From Leptolyngbya sp. FACHB-261 (GTDB taxonomy: Bacteria > Cyanobacteriota > Cyanobacteriia > FACHB-261), in contig NZ_JACJPL010000001.1 in assembly GCF_014696065.1 (NCBI RefSeq), forward strand, positions 62,001 to 126,000: a DNA stretch of 64,000 bases. The letters run 5' to 3'. Both the position numbers and the translations under genes were made by a program. Shown here in pieces: positions 42,564 to 52,404 of this stretch (the first letter of the stretch is position 1; every line of letters begins with the position of its first letter). Under the pieces are notes generated by a model, which ran no database searches, was not told the DNA's origin, and saw nothing but the letters and a program-made list of their open reading frames with translations.

Positions 42564-43916
42564 ATGCACCGGGATGCAACCGTGATAGCCAAGGGCAATA
42601 GTGCTGAGATCGAGCAGAAGATTAGCACTCTGCTGCTATTTCAAGAAGTCCTGGCAGACTCTGTAGGTCAGGCATTCTGCCACCTGATTACTCTACTGAC
42701 CGACCATGCCCAGTCCGGAATGGTGACAAGGACGCAATTGTTGCAAGCGTATGGACAGTTGTTCAGTTCCCAAGCCGCAACCGGGCGGTCCTGGCTCGAC
42801 CATTTGATTGGGCAAATCCTAACGGCTGACAATCCCTTCACCCGCGGAGCGACACGCACTGATTTTTGCCAACTTCCTGCTGCCTTAGTTGCAGCAGCCA
42901 GTCACGACCTACACCTGCTGCAACAGCTTAAGCATTGGGACACGGCTCACTTCTGGTCTGTATTGGAAGAACAGGTTGGTGTGGGCCAAGGGGTTACTTG
43001 GGAAGTGCCACCCCCACCAAACTTAGTAGACATCGCTGGTCAGCTGAGACAGGTTGATGATTGGGGCACCTGCTTGGCTGGTTTAAGTAGCTACTATCGG
43101 CAGACTGGCGTAGGACTAGCCAATTGCGTTGCCTTCCGTTGGCAGAACAGTGAACTGGCGGGAGTGGAGCACCCAGATCCAGTCAAGCTGAGTGATCTAG
43201 CCGGCTACGCAAGTCAGCAAGAGTTACTGGTTAGAAACACGGAGTTTCTGCTACGCGGCTACCCTGCCCTAAACGTCTTGCTTTATGGAGGACGAGGCAC
43301 GGGTAAGTCCTCTCTAGTCAAGGCAATGCTCAATGAATACAGTGATCGGGGGCTACGCCTGGTCGAAGTTGCCAAGAGTGATTTGATCGAGCTGACTCAG
43401 ATCAGCGAGCGCCTGCGCGAGCTGCCACAGAAGTTTATTTTGTTTGTCGATGATCTGTCCTTTGAAACCGATGAGCGTTCCTATAGTCCGCTCAAGGTGC
43501 TTCTAGAAGGTAGCCTGTCGGCACGACCTCAAAACTTGGTCGTCTATGCAACTTCCAACCGTCGCCATTTGGTTCGGGAGTTTTTTGCTGATCGGCCTAA
43601 ACCAGGGGTGGCTAGCGCCAGAAGCTCGTTTGCAACCGACCAAGAGGATGAGGTCCATGCTTGGGATACCGTGCAAGAGAAGCTTTCATTCAGCGACCGC
43701 TTCGGCTTGACTCTAACCTTCATGCCACCGGATCAAACCCAGTATTTAGAGATCGTTCGTCATCTCTCTAAACAAGCCAGTATCGAGTTGACAGACTCTG
43801 ATTTAGAAGCCCGTGCCCTTCAATGGGCAACTCGTCACAATGGTCGCTCTGGACGGTCTGCACGTCAATTCGTTGATTTTCTTGCTGCTGAAATCAGGCT
43901 GGCGAGAGAGATCTAG
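42564..43916 (+). CDS. DUF815 family P-loop ATPase
   Basis: This AAA-like ATPase of about 450 residues contains a DUF815 domain in its second half. Walker A NVLLYGGRGTGKSSLVKAML is at about residues 232-251, Walker B KFILFVDDLSFETDE (about 287-301), and the sensor-like VVYATSNRRHLVREFFADR (about 326-344). The C-terminal region FSDRFGLTLTFMPPDQTQYLEIV matches the family. The N-terminal half (about 1-200) is a helical domain without a name. The start is uncertain: ATG 42564 is chosen, with TTG 42555 and GTG 42561 also in frame. Function is unknown; relatives are chaperone- or helicase-like. Confidence 0.88.
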   Translation: MHRDATVIAKGNSAEIEQKISTLLLFQEVLADSVGQAFCHLITLLTDHAQSGMVTRTQLLQAYGQLFSSQAATGRSWLDHLIGQILTADNPFTRGATRTDFCQLPAALVAAASHDLHLLQQLKHWDTAHFWSVLEEQVGVGQGVTWEVPPPPNLVDIAGQLRQVDDWGTCLAGLSSYYRQTGVGLANCVAFRWQNSELAGVEHPDPVKLSDLAGYASQQELLVRNTEFLLRGYPALNVLLYGGRGTGKSSLVKAMLNEYSDRGLRLVEVAKSDLIELTQISERLRELPQKFILFVDDLSFETDERSYSPLKVLLEGSLSARPQNLVVYATSNRRHLVREFFADRPKPGVASARSSFATDQEDEVHAWDTVQEKLSFSDRFGLTLTFMPPDQTQYLEIVRHLSKQASIELTDSDLEARALQWATRHNGRSGRSARQFVDFLAAEIRLAREI

Positions 43917-43951
43917 GCAAATTGCAATATTTCTCAACGTCTTGGTTATAA

Positions 43952-43969
43952 CTCATCCCGTAGGATGAG
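43952..43969 (+). other. Short hairpin upstream of menA
   Basis: CTCATCC (43952-43958) and GGATGAG (43963-43969) are perfect complements with a 4-base loop, 24 bp before the menA ATG. It is followed by ATGAGACC, a second partial copy of the arm. It may be a leader structure of the men cluster or an end of the DUF815 transcript. Confidence 0.4.
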
Positions 43970-43993
43970 GATGAGACCAGTCAGAATTTTTCC

Positions 43994-44923
43994 ATGAGCC
44001 TAAGCAGCCCTCGGGGAGACCTCACTACAAAACTCAAAAGTCATCCGAAACGTCAGTTATGGCTGGCGGCAATTAAGCCCCCAATGTATAGTGTCGCAGT
44101 CATGCCGATATGGGTCGGCACTGCCATTGCATTTGCTGAAACCAAAACAATCCAAGTCGGTATATTTTTCACATTTTTAGCTTCTGCCATTTTAATTCTG
44201 GCCTGGGAAAATCTCACCAATGACGTGTTTGATTCCGACACGGGCATTGATAAGAACAAAGCACATTCCCTGGTTAATCTGACCGGCAATCGTTCTCTCA
44301 TTTTTGGGTTAGGAAATCTATTCCTGATTTTGGGGATTCTAGGAATTCTGGCTATTTCTTGGTGGCAGCGGGAGCCTGTTGTCGTTGGCTTAGTCATATT
44401 GTGTTGCGCTTTGGGGTACAGCTACCAGGGACCTCCTTTTCGTCTGGGCTACCAGGGTCTTGGGGAAATCATTTGCTTTTTTTGTTTTGGTCCGCTAGCA
44501 GTAGCGGCAGCTTATTACAGTCAAGCTAAAGGTTGGTCTGAGGTCAGTTTAGTTGCCTCAATAATTGTGGGTGTCGCCACAAGCCTAATTTTATTTTGCT
44601 CTCACTTCCATCAACTTGAAGATGATCGAGCTGCGGGCAAAAAATCACCAATTGTCCGACTCGGTACTGCCAAAGGAGCAGCCCTCTTGCCCTGGTTATG
44701 CGGTAGTATCTATGCGTTAATAGGGCTGTCAGTTTTGTTGGGCACTTTTCCGGTGTGGACATTATTAGCCTACGCAAGTTTACCCTTTGCATTGCAACTT
44801 TCTCAGCACGTAAAAGCTCACCATAACCGGCCTGAGATGGTTAACAACTGCAAGTTCATTGCGGTTAAACTTCATTTCTGGAGCGGTCTATTTTTGGGAC
44901 TCGGGTTCATGCTGGCTGCGTGA
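43994..44923 (+). CDS. menA: 2-carboxy-1,4-naphthoquinone phytyltransferase
   Basis: MenA attaches the phytyl chain to 1,4-dihydroxy-2-naphthoate (DHNA) in the membrane, the first membrane step of phylloquinone synthesis. It has 309 residues and about eight hydrophobic helices. The prenyl-diphosphate site is NLTNDVFDSDTGIDKNKAHS (about 76-95), with the Asp-rich pattern of UbiA-type enzymes. GYSYQGPPFRLGYQGLGEIICF (about 141-162) is a typical cytosolic loop, and the second Asp motif is HFHQLEDDRAAGKKSPIV (about 203-220). It is the first gene of the men cluster, 133 bp before menF; the gap may hold a separate promoter. Confidence 0.94.
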   Translation: MSLSSPRGDLTTKLKSHPKRQLWLAAIKPPMYSVAVMPIWVGTAIAFAETKTIQVGIFFTFLASAILILAWENLTNDVFDSDTGIDKNKAHSLVNLTGNRSLIFGLGNLFLILGILGILAISWWQREPVVVGLVILCCALGYSYQGPPFRLGYQGLGEIICFFCFGPLAVAAAYYSQAKGWSEVSLVASIIVGVATSLILFCSHFHQLEDDRAAGKKSPIVRLGTAKGAALLPWLCGSIYALIGLSVLLGTFPVWTLLAYASLPFALQLSQHVKAHHNRPEMVNNCKFIAVKLHFWSGLFLGLGFMLAA

Positions 44924-45056
44924 GAAGTTCAGACTCGTGGTGAGCTCATTTCAGCACTAGAACTTCAACAAAACTGGAGAGATCAAGGAGCGTGTTACCG
45001 GGCTAGCTATACTATAGAAAGCTTCAACTTTTGAAAAGGCTCTAGACGCTAGTCTT

Positions 45057-46556
45057 ATGCAAACTATTCTGAAAGCGCTTCCGGAATCGGCCGGCCTTTT
45101 TCAAAATAGAAAAGCTCTTCAACATTTTTTGAACTCTTGTCAGCGGCTAGCTGTTGACAAGCAGCATGCTCAAATTGTCAGTATCTCCTCAACTATTCAA
45201 CCGGTCGATCCTTTAGCGGTCATTGCCTCATTTCGTCGCCCCAGAAAGCGGTACTTCTACTTTGGACGGCAATGTACTCAGGAGACTGTAGTAGGGATTG
45301 ATACTGCTCTAAACTTTACGGGTCAGGGAAGAAAGCGTTTCCTGGTTGCGAAAGAGCTAGTTCATTTAGCATTAGCCAATATCATTAAGGTTGGAGATTT
45401 AGATCTGCCGTTTGCAGGTCCGCACTTCTTCTGCCAATTCACTTTTTTTGATGAGGGTATAGAACCAGGCTTTCCCTTTTCACCAGCTTCAGTATTTTTA
45501 CCTCGATGGCAAGTTGCGCGTAGTCAAGAACAGAGTGTTGCAGTTGCCAATTTGGTAGTCGATTGGAAAACGGATATTGAGCTGCTAGCCCAGGAAGTGT
45601 GGCAGGTTTACCAAAAATTACTGCTACTAAGCCGAACTGGCATTGCTGCTACCAGCTCGGGGGAAACGATATCTACTAAAAAGCGTGAGTTTAGCCTTCA
45701 GCCCCAAATTGAGCGCTCCACAATCGATACAGCAGCATTCAAATCGATGGTGGTATCAGCCTCTCAAGCTATTCGCGACCACGAATTCGAAAAAATTGTC
45801 CTTGCTCACACCATTGATATCAATGCTTTAAAGTCTTTTGAGCCTTTAGCTTCAATCCAGCAACTACGACAGCAATATCCCTACTGCTATGTGTTTTGTA
45901 CCCACAATGGTATGGGCCAGAGTTTCATTGGCGCGAGCCCAGAACGATTGGCTAAGGTACAGCACCAGCAACTCTCAACTGAGGCTCTAGCAGGTTCAGC
46001 ACCAAGGGGCAAAACTGCAGCCGAGGATGCCTATTGCGCTCAGTCACTGCTATCCAGTGCCAAGGACTTGCGGGAGCACCAAATCGTGGTGGAGGCAATT
46101 GTCTCGCGGCTACTTCAACTCAGCATGCAACCGAAATTCTCTATTCAGCCTAACCTGTTACAACTACCGAATATTCAACATTTACATACTTCGATCTCAG
46201 CAAAGATACCCGAAGGTCTCAGCCTGTTTGATATTCTTGCAAAGTTGCATCCCACTCCTGCTGTTGGTGGAGAACCTCAAGAGATTGCCTACCAGAAAAT
46301 TCGTGATTACGAGAACTTCGAACGGGGTCTCTATGCAGGCCCTATTGGCTGGATTGATGACCAGGGAAATGGTGAATTTGCAGTAGCAATTCGCTCAGCA
46401 CTGCTAAACGGGTATCATGCAAGACTGTACGCTGGCACCGGTATCGTCGCGGATTCTAATGCTGACAAGGAAGCCGAGGAAATCAAACTTAAGTTTCAGC
46501 CTCTTTTAGACGCCTTGACTGGCGTGGCCGAACCCAGTAAGGTCCCCGATTTGTGA
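45057..46556 (+). CDS. menF: Isochorismate synthase
   Basis: MenF converts chorismate to isochorismate, the first committed step of phylloquinone synthesis. It has 499 residues. The chorismate-binding C-terminal half holds IVLAHTIDI, FIGASPERLAKVQ (about 304-316), LSTEALAGSAPRGKTAAEDAY, LHPTPAVGGEPQEIA (about 399-413), ERGLYAGPIGWID and LYAGTGIVADSNADKEAEEI (about 459-478). The N-terminal half is variable, as usual. Start ATG 45057. The stop is 3 bp before menD, so the two are tightly coupled. Confidence 0.95.
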   Translation: MQTILKALPESAGLFQNRKALQHFLNSCQRLAVDKQHAQIVSISSTIQPVDPLAVIASFRRPRKRYFYFGRQCTQETVVGIDTALNFTGQGRKRFLVAKELVHLALANIIKVGDLDLPFAGPHFFCQFTFFDEGIEPGFPFSPASVFLPRWQVARSQEQSVAVANLVVDWKTDIELLAQEVWQVYQKLLLLSRTGIAATSSGETISTKKREFSLQPQIERSTIDTAAFKSMVVSASQAIRDHEFEKIVLAHTIDINALKSFEPLASIQQLRQQYPYCYVFCTHNGMGQSFIGASPERLAKVQHQQLSTEALAGSAPRGKTAAEDAYCAQSLLSSAKDLREHQIVVEAIVSRLLQLSMQPKFSIQPNLLQLPNIQHLHTSISAKIPEGLSLFDILAKLHPTPAVGGEPQEIAYQKIRDYENFERGLYAGPIGWIDDQGNGEFAVAIRSALLNGYHARLYAGTGIVADSNADKEAEEIKLKFQPLLDALTGVAEPSKVPDL

Positions 46557-46559
46557 TCC

Positions 46560-48314
46560 ATGGCTGTCGATCTCGGCAACGTCAATTTAATTTGGGCTTC
46601 GGTCTTAGTAGAAAGCTTGAAGCGTTTGGGGCTGACTAAAGCGATCATCTGTCCCGGTTCGCGCTCAACCCCTCTAGCCTTCGCTTTTGCTCGAGATGAA
46701 ACCATCGAAGCAATCCCCGTTTTAGATGAGCGGTCAGCTGCTTTCTTTGCTCTAGGTCTTGCTCGGCAAGTGGGTTTGCCAGTTGCATTAGTTTGTACTT
46801 CGGGAACCGCTGGAGCTAATTTCTATCCTGCGTTGATTGAGGCGAAAGAAGCCCGGGTACCACTTTTAGTCTTGACAGCAGACCGTCCTCAAGAACTACG
46901 CGACTGCAATGCTGGTCAAGCGATTGACCAAGTCAAGTTGTTCGGGAGTTTTCCAAATTGGCACACAGAAGTGGCGCTACCTAGCTCGGAGCAATCCCTT
47001 CTGAGCTATCTTAGGCAAACTGCGCTTCAGGCTTGGCAGAAAGCGCTTTGGCCTGTGCCGGGTCCTGTTCATCTGAATCTTCCCTTTCGGGAACCACTGG
47101 TGCCAACCAACCAACAGGCAGTTGACGACTTTGTCCGCCAGCTCGAAAAGGAATATTTTTTCGCAGCGATTGCGAAACAGACCTACACCGCTTCTCCTAA
47201 CGACTTTTCTCAGCTTAATGCAGTACAACGGTGGCAGCAATGCCATCAAGGCTTGCTCATCGCTGGACCGGCTCAACCCCAATTTCCAGAAGCTTACTGT
47301 CAGGCTGTAGCAAGAATTTCAATCAGCCTGGGTTGGCCCGTACTGGCTGAAGCTTTATCGCCCCTCAGAAACTACGCAAGCCTCAATCCTCATTTGGTTT
47401 CTGCTTACGACATTATTTTGCGGAATCAGGAGCTAGCCCAGCAGCTAAAACCAGAACTAGTGATTCGGGTTGGCGAGATGCCAACCAGCAAGGTGTTACG
47501 TCTCTGGTTAACTGAAACTCAGCCTGAGTGCTGGGTAGTAGATCCAGCCGACCGTAATCTCGATCCACTGCATTTACGCACGAACTATCTGCGTTTACCA
47601 GTTGAGAAACTAGCTCAAGAATTCTTGGAGCCAGAGCTTGTGACCAGGAGTTATTTACATTCCTGGCAATCTGCTCAACAGCGGACTGCTCAGGCGATCG
47701 ATCAACTGATGGAGGCAACAAACACGCCCGTCGAGAGCAAAGTGGCTTGGTTACTGGCAAAAGTGTTGCCTAAGCAAACTCCAATTTTTATTGCCAATAG
47801 CATGCCCGTGCGAGATCTTGAGTTCTTTTGGCAACCGAATCAAGGTGCGTTTCAGCCTTTTTTTAACCGGGGAGCTAATGGTATTGATGGCACGTTATCA
47901 ACAGCCTTAGGAATTGCTCATAGCAATCGAAGTGCGGTTCTGTTAACCGGGGATCTAGCACTGCTGCATGACACCAATGGCTTTCTGCTGCGCAAGCAGT
48001 TCACTGGACATTTAACGATTGTCTTAATCAACAACAACGGTGGCGGCATCTTTGAAAATTTGCCTATTGCCGGTTTCAATCCCCCCTTCGAAGAATTTTT
48101 TGGTACACCGCAGGATATCGACTTCGCTAAATTGGCTAATACCTACGATGTTGAGTATGAGCTGGTCAGTTCCTGGGGGCAGTTAACGCAAAGGCTCAGC
48201 TCACTACCCGAACATGGAATTCGGCTACTAGAATGGCAGACCAATCGTAAGCAAGATGCTCTCTGGCGCAAGGTAAATTTAGCTCGACTGGCCGAGATTG
48301 CCAGTTGCAATTAA
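46560..48314 (+). CDS. menD: SEPHCHC synthase (2-succinyl-5-enolpyruvyl-6-hydroxy-3-cyclohexene-1-carboxylate synthase)
   Basis: MenD is a thiamine diphosphate enzyme that adds succinic semialdehyde (from 2-oxoglutarate) to isochorismate. It has 584 residues. The N-terminal motif IICPGSRSTPLAFAFA (about 27-42) and the LDERSAAFFALGLARQVGLP region with the catalytic Glu are clear. VCTSGTAGANFYPALIEA follows. The diphosphate-binding part is LTGDLALLHDTNGFL then VLINNNGGGIFENLPI (about 461-499). Start ATG 46560. The stop is just before menH. Confidence 0.96.
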   Translation: MAVDLGNVNLIWASVLVESLKRLGLTKAIICPGSRSTPLAFAFARDETIEAIPVLDERSAAFFALGLARQVGLPVALVCTSGTAGANFYPALIEAKEARVPLLVLTADRPQELRDCNAGQAIDQVKLFGSFPNWHTEVALPSSEQSLLSYLRQTALQAWQKALWPVPGPVHLNLPFREPLVPTNQQAVDDFVRQLEKEYFFAAIAKQTYTASPNDFSQLNAVQRWQQCHQGLLIAGPAQPQFPEAYCQAVARISISLGWPVLAEALSPLRNYASLNPHLVSAYDIILRNQELAQQLKPELVIRVGEMPTSKVLRLWLTETQPECWVVDPADRNLDPLHLRTNYLRLPVEKLAQEFLEPELVTRSYLHSWQSAQQRTAQAIDQLMEATNTPVESKVAWLLAKVLPKQTPIFIANSMPVRDLEFFWQPNQGAFQPFFNRGANGIDGTLSTALGIAHSNRSAVLLTGDLALLHDTNGFLLRKQFTGHLTIVLINNNGGGIFENLPIAGFNPPFEEFFGTPQDIDFAKLANTYDVEYELVSSWGQLTQRLSSLPEHGIRLLEWQTNRKQDALWRKVNLARLAEIASCN

Positions 48315-48318
48315 AACC

Positions 48319-49158
48319 ATGCTGTCCTGTTTGTACGAATCTGATTGGGGTAAGCTCCATTACCTAGACTCAGGCCTAGATAGGCCCACGGCTTTGATTT
48401 GCTTGCACGGTTTTACAGGCAGTAGCCGCGATTTTTTGAAAGTTCCGAAAGCAATCGCAGGACAGTATCGACTTTTGATACCTGATTTGCCTGGGCATGG
48501 CCAAACTCACCTTTCAGAAGCTGCTTTTGAAACATCGGCTCAAGTGAGTTTGCTACAACAGTGGCTTGAACACTTAGGCTGGAGCCGAATTCACTTATTG
48601 GGCTATTCGATGGGTGGTCGCTTAGCTTTGCAATTTGCAGTTAGAAACCCTGCAAGGCTTCGCTCACTCATCTTAGTCTCTGCTACTGCTGGCATTGTGG
48701 AGAAGGCTGCTCGTACAGACAGGGTCTCTCAAGATCAACAGCTTGCTGACAGGCTTCTAAGTTCTAAACCGGAGCAGTTTCTGTATTCATGGTTATCTCA
48801 ACCTCTGTTTCAAGACTTATTTGAACAAGGCGAGTCCATTTTGACCTCGGAAATTCAGCGTCGTCTGCCAATCCAGCTCACTGGTTTAGCAAGTAGCCTG
48901 AGGCATTTCGGCAGTGGAGCGATGCCCTCTACTTGGCATCAACTCAACCGGATTCAAGAGCCAACTCTCATTGTCGCAGGTTGTAAAGATGCAAAGTATC
49001 TTGAGCTAGCTCACCGCCTGGTTGCCTCGCTGCCAAATTCGGTCCTAGAAACTTTAGAAACAGGCCATTCTCCTATTGTTGGAGCCCCTACGGTATTCTG
49101 GGAACAGGTTGCTAATTTTCTCAAGAAAGCCAATGTCAGTTCAGTGGGAACCTGCTAA
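48319..49158 (+). CDS. menH: SHCHC synthase (2-succinyl-6-hydroxy-2,4-cyclohexadiene-1-carboxylate synthase)
   Basis: MenH eliminates pyruvate from SEPHCHC. It is an alpha/beta hydrolase of 279 residues. I start it at ATG 48319 ([15 protein letters not shown]), 4 bp after menD; a TTG at 48298 overlapping menD is less likely. Motifs are [14 protein letters not shown] (about 27-40), DLPGHGQTH, the nucleophile elbow [15 protein letters not shown] (about 93-107) and the catalytic His in ETGHSPIV near the end. The tail overlaps the start of menB by 26 bp, which shows tight packing. Confidence 0.9.
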   Translation: MLSCLYESDWGKLHYLDSGLDRPTALICLHGFTGSSRDFLKVPKAIAGQYRLLIPDLPGHGQTHLSEAAFETSAQVSLLQQWLEHLGWSRIHLLGYSMGGRLALQFAVRNPARLRSLILVSATAGIVEKAARTDRVSQDQQLADRLLSSKPEQFLYSWLSQPLFQDLFEQGESILTSEIQRRLPIQLTGLASSLRHFGSGAMPSTWHQLNRIQEPTLIVAGCKDAKYLELAHRLVASLPNSVLETLETGHSPIVGAPTVFWEQVANFLKKANVSSVGTC

Positions 49159-49966
49159 AACTTACGAAGATATTCTTTACCATAAAGCAGACGGTATTGC
49201 GAAGATTACAATTAATCGTCCTCACAAGCGTAACGCTTTTCGTCCCAAGACGGTTTTTGAACTCTACGATGCCTTTGCCGATGCTCGTGAAGACACCAAA
49301 ATTGGGGTCGTTCTGTTTACAGGGGCAGGCCCTCATACCGACGGTAAGTACGCTTTCTGTTCGGGTGGGGATCAGAGCGTTCGTGGGCAGGGTGGTTATG
49401 TTGGCGAGGATGGCATACCCCGTCTGAACGTGCTCGATTTGCAGCGCCTAATTCGTTCGATGCCCAAGGTAATTATTGCGCTGGTTGCTGGTTATGCCAT
49501 TGGCGGCGGTCATGTTCTACACATTCTCTGTGACCTGACCATAGCAGCAGACAATGCGATTTTTGGGCAAACAGGCCCCAAAGTAGGCAGCTTTGATGGC
49601 GGGTTCGGAGCAAGCTATCTAACAAGGATCGTAGGTCAGAAGAAAGCGCGAGAAATCTGGTATCTCTGCCGCCAATACAACAGTGAAGAAGCCTTAGCAA
49701 TGGGGTTAGTCAACTGCGTTGTTCCAGTTGAGAAACTAGAAGAAGAAGGCATCAAATGGGCGCAAGAAATCCTCGCGAAAAGTCCAATCGCTATACGTTG
49801 TCTCAAAGCGGCTTTTAATGCCGATTGTGATGGTCAAGCAGGACTTCAGGAGTTAGCAGGTAATGCGACTTTACTGTACTATCTGAGCGAAGAAGGAGCT
49901 GAAGGCAAGCAGGCTTTTTTAGAGCGGCGAGAACCCGACTTCCGCCAATATCCTTGGTTACCTTAG
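49133..49966 (+). CDS. menB: 1,4-dihydroxy-2-naphthoyl-CoA synthase
   Basis: MenB closes the second ring, turning o-succinylbenzoyl-CoA into DHNA-CoA. I start at ATG 49133 ([21 protein letters not shown]), inside the menH end, with AAGAAAG upstream; the frame upstream to 49076 does not look like MenB. It has 277 residues. Crotonase-fold motifs are [35 protein letters not shown] (about 78-94), [22 protein letters not shown] and [20 protein letters not shown] (about 145-164). The Gly in GQTG marks the bicarbonate-dependent class. Confidence 0.97.
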   Translation: MSVQWEPAKTYEDILYHKADGIAKITINRPHKRNAFRPKTVFELYDAFADAREDTKIGVVLFTGAGPHTDGKYAFCSGGDQSVRGQGGYVGEDGIPRLNVLDLQRLIRSMPKVIIALVAGYAIGGGHVLHILCDLTIAADNAIFGQTGPKVGSFDGGFGASYLTRIVGQKKAREIWYLCRQYNSEEALAMGLVNCVVPVEKLEEEGIKWAQEILAKSPIAIRCLKAAFNADCDGQAGLQELAGNATLLYYLSEEGAEGKQAFLERREPDFRQYPWLP

Positions 49967-49975
49967 CCTTGAGAA

Positions 49976-51007
49976 ATGCCCTATCGGTTCGAGTTTCGCC
50001 CTTACCAACGTAAGTTCAATCAGGCTCTGCAGACACACCATGGTCTCTGGGAAACTCGATGTGGCATTATCCTGCGTCTTACAGCAGAAAGTGGTCAGAT
50101 TGGATTCGGAGAAATTGCCCCTTTAAGTTGGTTCGGCTCTGAGAGTTTAGAGCAAGCCCTTGATTTCTGCCACCAACTTCCGACCCAAATTAAAGCAGAA
50201 GATATATTCACCATTCCCACCAGCCTACCTGCCTGCCAATTCGGCCTGGAGTCAGCTTGGGAATTGTTACAAGAGCAAGGTTTTCAAGACATCAATCGAG
50301 CATCGCAGCAAGAGCCAGTCCCGATTCCAGTCAGTGGTCTGCTGCCTGCTGGAGCAGCGGCTTTGAGCAGTTGGCAGGAGCTATGGCAACAGGGGTATCG
50401 AACCTTTAAATGGAAAATTGGTGTTGCACCTATCGAACAAGAACTGCAGCATTTTCAAGCTTTGGTACAGGTTTTGCCTTCCGAAGCGAAGCTTCGCCTA
50501 GATGCCAACGGTGGCCTCACCTCAGCTGAGGCGCATGATTGGCTCAAAGCCTGCGACCAAGTGGGCGTGGAGTTTTTAGAGCAACCTCTGCCAGTTGAGC
50601 AATTTGACACGATGCTGAGCTTAAGCCAACAGTACACTACCCCGCTCGCCTTAGATGAATCAGTAGCCCAACTAAACCAACTCGAAGCTTGCTATCGTCG
50701 AGGCTGGCGTGGAGTATTTGTGATTAAACCGGCAATTGTTGGCTCCCCAAAAAGGTTACGTCAGTTCTGTCAGACTTATGCCATTGATGCTGTCTTTTCC
50801 TCTGTCTTTGAAACTTCTATTGGTCAACAGGCTGGGCTCAAACTAGTGCTTGAGTTAGGATTGTGCCACCAAGCGCAAGGTTATGGCACTAACCATTGGT
50901 TTCCACACGATGGTTTTGGTAGGTCTAATCTGGCCTCACCCGAGCTAAGTCCCTCTAGCCCAGATTTTTCACAAACAGTCTTTCAAGCCTTATGGAATCG
51001 CCTCTAG
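49976..51007 (+). CDS. menC: o-Succinylbenzoate synthase
   Basis: MenC dehydrates SHCHC to o-succinylbenzoate. It has 343 residues with an enolase-superfamily capping domain and barrel. The barrel shows the KxK base pair in YRTFKWKIGVAP (about 141-152). The metal ligands are in LRLDANGGLT (about 172-181), VEFLEQPLP and LALDESVAQL. The second catalytic Lys is in VFVIKPAIVGSP (about 244-255). It starts at ATG 49976, 9 bp after menB, and its end overlaps menE by 16 bp. Note that MenB lies before MenC here although it acts after it. Confidence 0.93.
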   Translation: MPYRFEFRPYQRKFNQALQTHHGLWETRCGIILRLTAESGQIGFGEIAPLSWFGSESLEQALDFCHQLPTQIKAEDIFTIPTSLPACQFGLESAWELLQEQGFQDINRASQQEPVPIPVSGLLPAGAAALSSWQELWQQGYRTFKWKIGVAPIEQELQHFQALVQVLPSEAKLRLDANGGLTSAEAHDWLKACDQVGVEFLEQPLPVEQFDTMLSLSQQYTTPLALDESVAQLNQLEACYRRGWRGVFVIKPAIVGSPKRLRQFCQTYAIDAVFSSVFETSIGQQAGLKLVLELGLCHQAQGYGTNHWFPHDGFGRSNLASPELSPSSPDFSQTVFQALWNRL

Positions 51008-52404
51008 ACTACCTGAAGCAGCGTGGGAACAAAGCCTGGCTCATAGGTCACAATAGCTCAGATTTGTTAGCCTCCGTCGAGGAGTTACTGGAACAATTTA
51101 CGCAGCTGACCCCATTCCAACGAATTCTATTAGTAGAGACCAATCCAGTTCGACTGATTGCTGGTTTTGTTGCGGGTTATGCAGCAGGGCATCAAATTTT
51201 TTTAGGCAATTCTAGTTGGGGAACAAGCGAATGGCAGCAGGTATTCGCATTAGTTCAACCTCAAGTTGTGTGGGGAAACCGCCAACATCAATATCAATAT
51301 CAAGACCAAGCATGCCCTAATGCTGCTCAAGAAATTATCAATCAAGTGCCAAAAGTCAGGATCATGATTCCCACGGGAGGATCATCAGGCACCATTCGTT
51401 TTGCTATGCATACATGGGAAACTTTAATGGCCTCGGCTCAAGGCTTCAGACAGTATTTCCAAGTATCAGCCGTGAATTCTATCTGCGTGCTTCCCCTGCA
51501 TCACGTTAGTGGCTTGATGCAGTTTGTTCGTTCTTTAACTTCAGATGGTAAGCTGTTAATCGCGCCTTTTGCAGAGCTAAAATCAGGGAAACTCTGCCAT
51601 TTCAACCCAACTGATTTTTTTCTATCTTTAGTTCCAACCCAACTGCAAGCTCTCCTGAGTAACAGTACTTCTACTGCTTGGTTATCTTGCTGCAAAACAG
51701 TTTTATTAGGCGGTGCTCCTGCCTGGCCCAGCTTGCTCGATACTGCCAGACTGTATCAAATTCGTCTGGCTCCTTGCTACGGCATGACTGAAACAGCCTC
51801 CCAAATCGCCACGCTCAAACCTGAAGTATTTCTGCAAGGCAATGACCACAGTGGCCAGGTATTACCCCATGCTCAAGTCAAAATCATTGATTCATCGGGG
51901 CATCTACTGGGTTTAAACCAGGTTGGCGCAATTACTATTCAAGCAACGTCATTGGCCTTGGGCTATTACCCAGAATTCTTTCCAAGCTCGGCAGATTTTC
52001 AAACCCATGATTTAGGGCTTCTCGACAATCAAGGCAATCTTCATGTGCTTGGTCGCAGTAATGATCAGATTATTACCGGCGGTGAAAATGTAGCTCCCGT
52101 TGAAGTTGAAGCTGCGATTCAGTCTACTCAACTTGTTGTGGATGTAGCTGTGGTTGGTCTGCCAGATCAATACTGGGGCCAAGTTATCGCGGCTGCTTAT
52201 GTTCCTGCGACCTCAGCAATCTCCTCTGCTCAAATCCACTGTGCCCTTGAGACTAAACTAGCAAGATTTAAACACCCTAAACTCTGGTTGCCGGTTGAGA
52301 ATTTGCCGAGGAACGCCCAAGGCAAAATCAATCGAGCTCAACTTCTGGAAATGATTTCTAAGTGGCAGCAGGAACAGGCTGTTGGCTCAACCACTCTGGC
52401 CTAA
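50992..52404 (+). CDS. menE: o-Succinylbenzoate-CoA ligase
   Basis: MenE activates o-succinylbenzoate with ATP and CoA. It is an adenylate-forming enzyme of 470 residues. The P-loop-like A3 motif reads RIMIPTGGSSGTIRFAMHTW (about 122-141), A5 PCYGMTETASQIATL (about 259-273), A7 FQTHDLGLLDNQGNLHVLGRSNDQIITGGENV (about 341-372), and A10 GKINRAQL near the end. The Thr/Ser-rich loop is typical. It starts at ATG 50992 within the end of menC. The stop overlaps the convergent menI by 4 bp. Confidence 0.94.
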   Translation: MESPLDYLKQRGNKAWLIGHNSSDLLASVEELLEQFTQLTPFQRILLVETNPVRLIAGFVAGYAAGHQIFLGNSSWGTSEWQQVFALVQPQVVWGNRQHQYQYQDQACPNAAQEIINQVPKVRIMIPTGGSSGTIRFAMHTWETLMASAQGFRQYFQVSAVNSICVLPLHHVSGLMQFVRSLTSDGKLLIAPFAELKSGKLCHFNPTDFFLSLVPTQLQALLSNSTSTAWLSCCKTVLLGGAPAWPSLLDTARLYQIRLAPCYGMTETASQIATLKPEVFLQGNDHSGQVLPHAQVKIIDSSGHLLGLNQVGAITIQATSLALGYYPEFFPSSADFQTHDLGLLDNQGNLHVLGRSNDQIITGGENVAPVEVEAAIQSTQLVVDVAVVGLPDQYWGQVIAAAYVPATSAISSAQIHCALETKLARFKHPKLWLPVENLPRNAQGKINRAQLLEMISKWQQEQAVGSTTLA